Shown: positions 56,705-64,000 of the stretch, one piece after another | Numbering within the stretch: the first letter of the stretch is position 1 | Layout of the letters: each line of letters begins with the position of its first letter | Assembly: GCF_902806685.2 (NCBI RefSeq) | Contig: NC_048563.1 | Coordinates: 3,687,098 to 3,751,097, forward strand | Length of the DNA: 64,000 bases | Reading direction: 5' to 3' | Source of the DNA: Maniola hyperantus | Taxonomy: Eukaryota > Arthropoda > Insecta > Lepidoptera > Nymphalidae | Notes under the pieces: model-generated | What the model saw: only the letters and a program-made list of their open reading frames with translations | Databases searched by the model: none | Told to the model about the DNA's origin: nothing | Program-made: the position numbers and the translations under genes

Positions 56705-57678
56705 TCCTTGAAAACGACACCCATAATGTGAAAACGTCATATTGACGCAACGGCCATCTTGGATTTGAAAAATAATATCATATTCGTTCTCAGCCACCCC
56801 GATAACCTTGAAAATGACACCCATAATGTGAAAACGTCATATTGACGCAGCGGAAATCTTGAATTTCAAAAATAATATCATAATCGTTCTCAGCCACCCC
56901 GATAACCTTGAAAACGACACCCATAATGTGAAAATGTCATACTGACGCAGCGGCCATCTTGGATTTGAAAAATAATATCATATTCGTTCTCAGCCACCCC
57001 GATAACCTTGAAAATGACACCCATAATGTGAAAACGTCATATTGACGCAGCGGAAATCTTGTATTTCAAAAATAATATCATAATCGTTCTCAGCCACCCC
57101 GATAACCTTGAAAACGACACCCATAATGTGAAAATGCAATATTGACGCAGCGGCCATCTTGGATTTCAAAAATAATATCATATTCGTTCTCAGCCACCCC
57201 GATATCCTTGAAAACGACACCCATAATGTGAAAATGTCATATTGACGCAGCGACCATCTTGGATTTCAAAAATAATATAATATTCCTTCTCAGCCACCCC
57301 GATAACCTTAAAAACCACACCCATAATGTGAAAACGCCATATTGACGCAGCGGCCATCTTGGATTTCAAAAATAATATCATATTCCTTCTCAGCCACCCC
57401 GATAACCTTAAAAACGACACCCATAATGTGAAAACGTCATATTGACGCAGCGGCCATCTTGGATTTCAAAAATAATAATATCATATTCGTTCTCAGCCAC
57501 CCCGATAACCTTGAAAACGACACCCATAATGTGAAAACGTCATATTGACGCAGCGGCCATCTTGGATTTCAAAAATAATATCATATTCGTTCTCAGCCAC
57601 CCCGATAACCTTGAAAACGACACCCATAATGTGAAAATGTCATATTGACGCAGCGGCCATCTTGGATTTCAAATATCA
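56705..57678. repeat. 100-bp satellite, about ten units
   Basis: Unit marked by GACACCCATAATGTGAAAA at 56717, 56817, 56917 and so on with a 100-bp period to 57619, each with GCGGCCATCTTGGATTTCAA and CTCAGCCACCCCGATA. Two further units lie at 53975-54150 beside THAP exon copy 1. Confidence 0.92.
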
Positions 57679-58138
57679 CACCACATCACATTAATATTAT
57701 AAAGGCGAAAGTTTGTGTGTATGTATGTGCGTATGTGTGTATTTTTGTTACTCTTTCACGCAAAAACTGCTGGACGGATTTGGCTGAAATTTAGAATGCA
57801 GATAGATGTATAACACATAGGCTACTTTTTATGCCCAAAAAATTAATGAGTTCCCACGGGATTTTTAAAAAACCTGTATCAACGCGAACGAAATCGCACG
57901 CATCAGCTAGTCTAAACATATAAAATGAAAAGGTGACTGACTGACTGACTGAATGACTGACTGATCTATCAACGCACAGCTCAAACTACTGGACGGATCG
58001 GGCTGAAATTTCGCATGCAGATAGCTATTATGACGTAGACATCCGCTAAGAAAGGATTTTTGAAAATTCAACCCCAAAGGGGGTGAAATAGGGCTTTTAA
58101 ATTTGTGTAGTCCACGCGAAGTCGCGAGCATAAGCTAG

Positions 58139-58505
58139 TTAAGTTATAAGGTTATAAAATAATAATAAGGAGACGTTGCCAGTTCGTCATAGACGTTGCT
58201 AGGTATGTAGGTATAACAAAAACTGATAAACGTACCTCGCATCGCGGGGAAATCGGTGAAATTTTAGACCTTTGTTCTGTTTAGAATTCGTATAGCATCC
58301 GTAGACAGAACAGTAATGCACCATTTTATGATAGAACTTACTAAACGACACTTAAAACATTTAAAACCACGCTCACGTAAACCCACGTCCATCAATCACA
58401 CAGACTACGCGAATCTGTGTGCAGCCGGCAGCGGGCCGCGCCGGCCGCGCTCCGCAACCCACCCCAAAGTACTATTCGTAATTGGACTGTATATTTCAAC
58501 GCTGT
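58139..58505. other. interval without recognised features
   Basis: Contains a short GC-rich stretch (58425-58455). Open frames here lack coding character. Confidence 0.4.
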
Positions 58506-58507
58506 GA

Positions 58508-58800
58508 TATTATGTATTCTATCTCATTCTGTCGCAGGCGAACAGACAGATTATGTCTCTTTTTAATGCCACAGGGTATAAAGAAGTTTTCACTTCAAAA
58601 AAACCATCTCAATATAAGAAAAAACTCATTTACGCGACACGGATTCGTTGCGTCGACGGCTTGAGGCATCTTTATGGATAGATTGTTTCTCTCTTTAAAG
58701 GGAGTTTCCATCTTTGAAGGGATTTTCGATATGATTGTCACGTGCGAATTGCCCCACTAGCTTCACGTTGAGTTAAACAATGGCCGGTGATTTCTTTATC
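58508..58800 (-). pseudogene. decayed copy of the pogo-like ORF
   Basis: Matches the 3' flank and C-terminal half of the ORF at 59086-59541 (CTCATTCTGTCGCAGGCGAA, then GGATTCGTTGCGTCGACGGC, then ATGATTGTCACGTGCGAATT). Internal deletions of 28 bp or more and frameshifts remove the frame. Confidence 0.75.
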
Positions 58801-59085
58801 TTAGGTTTTTGACATATAGCGCCGAATTCAATCTCCACTTTGAAAGCCCCCGGGAAGCGCGAGACGGGGTAACTGTGCCTATTGTTGAAGTGATCGTGAA
58901 GTATACACAACGCTTAGAACTAAGAGTGGAGAAGCACCGCATAAAGAGGAAACCGAGATAATAGGAAACACTATATTATAATGTATTCTATCTCATTCTG
59001 TCGCAGGCGAACAGACAGATTATGTCTCTTTTTAATGCCACAGGGTATAAAGAAGTTTTCACTTCAAAAAAGCATCTCAATATAA

Positions 59086-59541
59086 TTAAGAAAAAAACTC
59101 ATTTACACGACACGGATTCGTTGCGTCGACGGCTTGAGGCATCTTTATGGATAGATTGTTTCTCTCTTTAAAACGGGTGATCCAATCCTGACCCGGTATC
59201 CCATCTTTGAAGGGAGTCGCGATATGATTGTCACGTGCGAATTGCCCCACTAGATTTCTAGCTTCACGTTGACTCAAACAATGGCCGGTGGTTTCCTTAT
59301 CAATGAGCATAGATACTATTTTTTTTTCTAAATCTGGCGTGAACACTGGTGGTTTCCCCCGACCAACAGATCTTAAGCCGCGTTCCCCTTTGACACGGGA
59401 TAGTATTGTTGGACGTGGTACGCCAAACACTAGGGCAGCCTTATATGGTGTCATACGGCGCTCTTGTACAGCTTTCACAGCTTCCAAGAGTGTTTCGCGT
59501 TTATATTTATCTGTGGTTTTTCTTTTATAGTTCCGCACCAT
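59086..59541 (-). CDS. pogo/CENP-B-type helix-turn-helix protein (truncated transposase)
   Basis: 151 residues in one exon. Residues about 10-55 (ETLLEAVKAVQERRMTPYKA, then FGVPRPTILSRVKG) form a psq-type helix-turn-helix. About 70-135 resemble the second, CENP-B/Tc5-type DNA-binding fold (GQDWITRFKERNNLSIKMPQ). The DDE nuclease domain is absent; the frame stops after CRVNEFFS. The ATG follows a good acceptor (GTTTTGTTTTAG), so a 5' UTR intron is possible. It could be a defective transposon ORF or a domesticated DNA-binding protein; the first is simpler. Confidence 0.7.
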   Translation of the reverse strand: MVRNYKRKTTDKYKRETLLEAVKAVQERRMTPYKAALVFGVPRPTILSRVKGERGLRSVGRGKPPVFTPDLEKKIVSMLIDKETTGHCLSQREARNLVGQFARDNHIATPFKDGIPGQDWITRFKERNNLSIKMPQAVDATNPCRVNEFFS

Positions 59542-59557
59542 CTAAAACAAAACTACC

Positions 59558-59735
59558 TTTACTATATTTTTATAATTTTTATAGTGTTTTACCTACACTT
59601 CAAGGACATTTCTAAATAATTTTAAATACATATCAAAAATTGCGGACCGGCAGGAATTGAACCCGCGTCTCCTGGGATCGCACCCGACGCTCTGACCACT
59701 AACCTACAGCTCGCTTGCTGCCAGTGACTGTTCAC
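59558..59735 (-). repeat. tRNA-like SINE, fourth family
   Basis: Second copy of the repeat at 48548-48704, including the ATTGCGGACCGGCAGGAATT head inverse and the TTTATAGTGTTTTACCTACA side. Confidence 0.65.
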
Positions 59736-59795
59736 TTCGATGAGTTGCCGACAAAAAAAAAATCGGTCACCGATTTGTCGAACGTGGGCCTAAAT

Positions 59796-59935
59796 GCTAG
59801 CAATAAAACTTGCAAACCTAGTTTGTCCATTTCTGCAAGTTTTATTAGTTAAACCAAACTTGCAGAAGATAACTTGCTGCAAGTGTACAGTGCAAGACAC
59901 TTGCCATATGTAACTTCTGCAAGTTTTATTGCTAG
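59796..59935. mobile_element. 140-bp MITE-like inverted repeat
   Basis: Ends GCTAGCAATAAAACTTGCA and TGCAAGTTTTATTGCTAG are inverted repeats, with further TTGCAG/CTGCAAG motifs inside. Confidence 0.65.
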
Positions 59936-60349
59936 TGCTACAACTTCAGCGCTATTGTCTCTTTTAAAAATTGATCAGACTAAGGCAACTCCACCTACGT
60001 CCGACAACCGGTGACAGATTTATTGTCGGCAAAAAATTAAACATACCTACAAAATGCAATATTGAAACTGTGCGTTTAAAATGAGTCCTACATAAAGTCG
60101 GTCAAAAAATCTATGATAATAGTCAGCAAAATTATTGGCCCCATTATTGAACATACAAAAAGTTTGAAGTGGGCGCTCCGCCTTATGGTATGGTATACCT
60201 TGGTATCGACCTACACTTAAATATTTTAAACAAGTGAGGCAAGTGTAACTGGTCCGATATTTAAAAAAAATATGGATTTTAAGGCCACACCAAGTTTTAA
60301 CGCTTTCAGTTATTATATTATTCCCTGACACTCACCTTTTATTTACTTA

Positions 60350-60775
60350 AATAAACTACTAAACACATAAATTAAAAATAACACCAACAAAACTTTCCGT
60401 GTGTATCACAATTTCAAAATGGCGTAGGTCGATAAAGCAGTCCAGGGCCCAGGCTATTGTGGCATGGCCCATAATAGAACTGTACTATGACGTTAAAGTT
60501 CTTACGCTGATCGGTAGATGGCATATTCAAGGCATATGTTTAAATTTGTATTAAGTATTATAATATGTTAAAACCCTTTATTAAGGAGGTACTTAAACAT
60601 AGAATATTTAAAAATATCACCAACGAAACATTTGGTGGGCAGAATCCATTTCACCGGGTCTCCAAAATGGCTTAATGTATCTATGAAACAGTCAAGACTA
60701 CCGTGCAGTGATAAAACTGTACCATGACGTAAAAGTTCCTATGCTGTTCGGTAGATAGCAGCTAAAGGAATCTGT
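60350..60775. repeat. diverged direct duplication of about 240 bp
   Basis: 60350-60530 and 60590-60775 share AATATTTAAAAATA(A/T)CACCAAC, CAAAATGGC and CTGTAC(T/C)ATGACGT followed by CGGTAGAT(G/A)GCA. No coding frame is shared. Confidence 0.6.
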
Positions 60776-61184
60776 CGAAATTAAGCTAATTTTTGCTAGG
60801 TACTGTTACACTAGCCCCATTGTCACACTCATAGGCTTAGAATGTACAAGACCAACAATGGCACCGATTCCGTTGTCTTTCTCTAAACTGAATTTAGAGT
60901 ATCTGCATTCTTTTATTTTTAACAATGCTAAAAGAGGAACAGAACAAACTTTACATTTAAAGACTCAAAATTTTAGTGCACGCTACAAATTTAAACAGTA
61001 GGCTCGCGACTGCGCGCTAATACCACGGGTTGTGCCATCTACAAATTAAATTTAAAACTGTCAAACTGCGTCTGTCCTTTTCATATTACATTAGTAAGAA
61101 GAGGATGTGAATACTCTAAAATTAGATTGTGCTCAGAATCAGTACCAGTGACAGATTAACGGTGTTACAAAAAATTAAACGTAA

Positions 61185-62171
61185 GAGCCCTCGCCCACGG
61201 CGACTTTTTGTAGCGATACAGTAGCGATGCTGTCGCGCGTCCGCATCGATACAGTCGCGAAGCGGTCGCTAGCTGTGTGCCCTCGCCCACGGTCTCAGAT
61301 TCAGTCGCGATGCAAATGCGATATTGTCACGCTTCTGTGTCGATGCAAACGAGAAAAAATGTTGCACTGATGCTCGGTTCTCTATTCACGCGCCACCCTC
61401 CCTCCGTTCTTCCCCCGACAAAGTCGCGCGTTTGCATCGATACAGTCGCGATGCAGTAGCACGTTGCAGATGCGACTAACACGCGTTAGTAGTGATGCTG
61501 GCGTGCGTTTAGTAAACGCGCGACAGCATCGCTACAAAAAGTCGCCTTGGGCGAGGGCTCTTAAGAAAAAATGTTGCACTGATGCTCGGTTCTCTATTCA
61601 CGCGCCACCCTCCCTCCGTTCTTCCCCCGATGTCATCCGACATAGTCGCGCGTTTGCATCGATACAGTCGCGATGCAGTAGCACGTTGCAGATGCGACTA
61701 ACACGCGTTAGTAGTGATGCTGGCGTGCGTTTAGTAAACGCGCGACAGCATCGCTACAAAAAGTCGCCGTGGGCGAGGGCTCTTAGAGCCCTCGCCCACG
61801 GCGACTTTTTGTAGCGATACAGTAGCGATGCTGTCGCGCGTCCGCATCGATACAGTCGCGAAGCGGTCGCTAGCTGTGTGCCCTCGCCCACGGTCTCAGA
61901 TTCAGTCGCGATGCAAACGCGATATTGTCACGCTTCTGTGTCGATGCAAACGAGAAAAAATGTTGCACTGATGCTCGGTTCTCTATTCACGCGCCACCCT
62001 CCCTCCGTTCTTCCCCCGATGTCATCCGACAAAGTCGCGCGTTTGCATCGATACAGTCGCGATGCAGTAGCACGTTGCAAATGCGACTAACACGCGTTAG
62101 TAGTGATGCTGGCGTGCGTTTAGTAAACGCGCGACAGCATCGCTACAAAAAGTCGCCGTGGGCGAGGGCTC
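61185..62171. mobile_element. tandem array of PIF/Harbinger-type MITEs
   Basis: Outer ends GAGCCCTCGCCCACGGCGAC and its inverse, flanked by TAA at 61182-61184 and 62172-62174. Two complete copies (61185-61560 and 61786-62171) bracket a 5'-truncated one (61564-61782), with TTA at each internal junction. A 3-bp TWA target and GAG/GGG ends point to PIF/Harbinger. GC-rich, no transposase. Confidence 0.8.
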
Positions 62172-62446
62172 TAAATGTGTGCGTGAAATAGAGTTGTCTT
62201 TACTTTAGCATTGTATTATCGATAGTCTTACTGGCGAAATCATAGGAGTAAAAAGTATCTTATAATTTTAAAAAATCAAAAACATTTCAAATACACAAAT
62301 ACCAACAAAGCTAAAGCTAGATAACAAATTATTTATTAATGAAATGACTTGGTGCAGCTAGTACGAAATAAGCGATTGATAGGTAACCTGTATGTAGGTA
62401 TATCACATTGTCAAGAATATAAATGCGTAAGCATGAATGTTTCAAC

Positions 62447-62553
62447 AAGCTGTGATAGCCTAGTGTTAAGAACGTCCGCCTTCCAATCGGAGGTCGGGGG
62501 TTCGATTCCCGGGCACGCACCTCTAACTTTTCGGAGTTATGTGTGTTTTATAG
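62447..62553 (+). repeat. Metulj-like SINE, head only
   Basis: tRNA-like head AAGCTGTGATAGCCTAGTGT with B box GGGGGTTCGATTCCCGGGCA, then truncated after TGTGTTTTA. Confidence 0.8.
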
Positions 62554-62804
62554 TTAAAATACCTATGTCGTAAACCACGAAATAAGCTTGAAATCATCAG
62601 TCAGTAATTACCTGTGAAACGTGTATTTATGCGGGTTATAATTTCCTGTAACGTCACATTCACTCATTGCACAAGACACCATGGTGGCAGGACAAAAATT
62701 TTACGTTTTAATCGTAAGATTATTAAGTAAGTGCAAAAAAATCACCTCGACTTGGAACAAGCCGGAGTCACAGAGGAAAAACGGAATCTACACACTTACA
62801 CTAT

Positions 62805-63428
62805 CTAAATTCTAAATTCTAAATCATACGTTTTACGTTTTCTTGCTTCTCGATGTTCAAGTGCTAGTTTCCTCTTTCTTGGACTGTCTGTTGAAAGGTG
62901 AAGTGCCGTTTGCGACGATTTATTTTCACATGATTCCTTACAAGTGTCCGTCTGAATGCTGCAAGATGTTTGATCTATCTCAGCAGTAGGCATAACTTGT
63001 TTCCTTGTATAAATTATCCTCAATAGCTCAACCGGTATAGGAGTGGACTGAAAACCGAAAGGTCGACGGTTCAAACCCCGCCCGTTGCACTATTGTCGTA
63101 CCTACTCCTAGCACAAGCCTGACGCTTAATTGGAGAGGAAAGGGGAATATTAGTCATTAACCATGGCTAATATTCTTTATAAAAAAAAATAAAAAAAACC
63201 TTATCGCATGGACTGGAACTAGAACTGGAACATGCACCGTCATTTGTTGGCAAGTTGAGTGTTGGAAAAGCATTATCAAACAAATATTTCACAGTTCCAT
63301 TTTTAGAATACTTAATACAGGATTTGTTAAAGTGCTCCTCGCAGATTCTATATTGTAGCCTTTTTTTATCATCAACAAGTTTTGTAAGAAGATCTTCTCG
63401 TCCAACAGCTTTTAACCACTCATGTCGT
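62805..63428 (-). CDS. THAP-domain protein (partial, two exons seen)
   Basis: Exon 63200-63428 encodes RRHEWLKAVGREDLLTKLVD, then ICEEHF and LFDNAFPTLNLP, the second half of a THAP domain (Trp, C...HF, closing LFDNA-PTLNLP), then a Ser-rich stretch and donor AAG|gttttt in phase 0. The last exon probably starts at 62995 or nearby (GAG|ATA GAT CAA) and ends after a basic tail (PRKRKLALEHREARKRKTYD) at 62805. An upstream exon with the first Cys pair is not in view. A SINE (63020-63165) lies in the intron. The exon start has the same splice phase as the THAP exons at 53.9 and 56.7 kb. Likely a nuclear DNA-binding protein. Confidence 0.6.
63020..63165 (+). repeat. tRNA-derived SINE, third family
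   Basis: Plus copy: CTCAATAGCTCAACCGGTAT, then GGTCGACGGTTCAAACCCCG and CTTAATTGGAGAGGAAAGGG. Confidence 0.75.
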
Positions 63429-63514
63429 CTGAAATAATAAAAAGAACATGAGCCTACGTATTTTAATTTATAAACATTATTAATCAATGATAAACATAAC
63501 AATTCAATCATCAA

Positions 63515-64000
63515 TTCAACCTACAAATTTAAAATCAAACACCAATCATTTGGCTTTAAGTAGTAGAAAAAAAGGTGTTTACTGTTTTGTGATCCCAGGG
63601 AGCCTCAGATATCGATTTTGAACAAAATCGGCACAATATACAAAGAATATCAAAAATGGCGTCGACTTTTTTAAATTTTGGTAACAGTTTCCTTTTTCGT
63701 GATCCCAGGGAGCTCTAAATATCGTTTTTTTATATTTATAATAACATATAATTTATATTCATCAAAATACATCACAAAGTCATAAAAAATAATTATTTTC
63801 TACAATTAAATTTTGACCAGTGCTGGGCAAGATAAGTTGCGCACGAACCGTACCTAACCGAGAAAGTTTGATTTTATTATAATCCACGTGCACAGAAAAC
63901 ACAAACTAAATAGGTAGCTTAAGCGAGCTTCGACGCGAGTTTGCCGACGCTACGGCTGGCCGGCGAACCGCGTGCGTCGTGCGCGTCTCAGTTTAGTCGA
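63515..64000. other. window end without identified gene
   Basis: Contains a direct repeat GTGATCCCAGGGAGC at about 63590 and 63700. The last 80 bp are GC-rich and could be near a promoter, but nothing specific can be assigned. Confidence 0.35.

Noticed and set aside
56705..57678. Regularly spaced repeats that could suggest a CRISPR array
   Set aside because: Units are contiguous 100-bp tandem repeats with no unique spacers, in a eukaryotic genome with introns.
60047..60331. 94-residue minus-strand frame
   Set aside because: It begins at a GTG rather than an ATG, has no recognised domain and lies beside a non-coding direct duplication. I could not support it as a gene.

Overview
This 64 kb window is repeat-dense, AT-rich, intron-bearing nuclear DNA from an insect, almost certainly a moth or butterfly (Lepidoptera). 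The basis is the repeat content: many copies of a tRNA-derived SINE with a GATGAT tail (Metulj-like), non-autonomous Helitron-like elements ending in CTAG with the hairpin GCGGACGAAGTCGC, and a dispersed GGGTTCCGTA element common in lepidopteran genomes. The gene families also fit an insect: Tret1-like sugar porters, a ZAD zinc-finger gene and THAP proteins. No bacterial operons, CRISPR arrays or genuine tRNA/rRNA genes are seen.

Positions 1-36,000 hold a head-to-tail cluster of four MFS sugar-transporter genes, all on the minus strand (D, C, B, A in transcription order). Each has the same three coding exons: a 12-nt first exon (MFQK, MFQK, MLYK or MFYK), a 136-nt second exon and a roughly 1.27-kb last exon. 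All four reading frames are intact, giving 470-471 residues. A and B form one young pair and C and D another. The duplicated blocks include 5' flanks, introns and, for A/B, older transposon fragments 3' of the gene. Copy B's 3' flank carries a four-level nest of mobile elements.

Positions 36,000-45,000 contain no recognisable host gene. They hold SINEs, Helitron-like fragments, MITEs with clear terminal inverted repeats and several palindromes.

Positions 45,000-64,000 carry DNA-binding-protein genes on the minus strand. These are a six-exon (visible part) ZAD + C2H2 zinc-finger gene at 45,871-51,944, a broken P-element/THAP9-type transposase at 54.4-55.6 kb between two copies of a THAP exon, a 151-residue pogo/CENP-B-type helix-turn-helix ORF at 59.1-59.5 kb, and part of a second THAP gene at 62.8-63.4 kb. 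Here three zinc-finger exons, the pogo-like ORF and the THAP exon each have a partial second copy lying at lower coordinates, that is, 3' in the direction of transcription. Two of these decayed exon copies were then split by transposon insertions that left readable target-site duplications.

The main story is repeated local duplication: whole genes in the transporter cluster and single exons in the zinc-finger/THAP region, with mobile elements inserted afterwards that allow relative dating. No new enzymatic system is evident. The least explained items are the repeated 3'-side exon copies, a fold-back pair of retroelement C-terminal domains at 34.8-35.7 kb, and a 100-bp satellite fused to a THAP exon.
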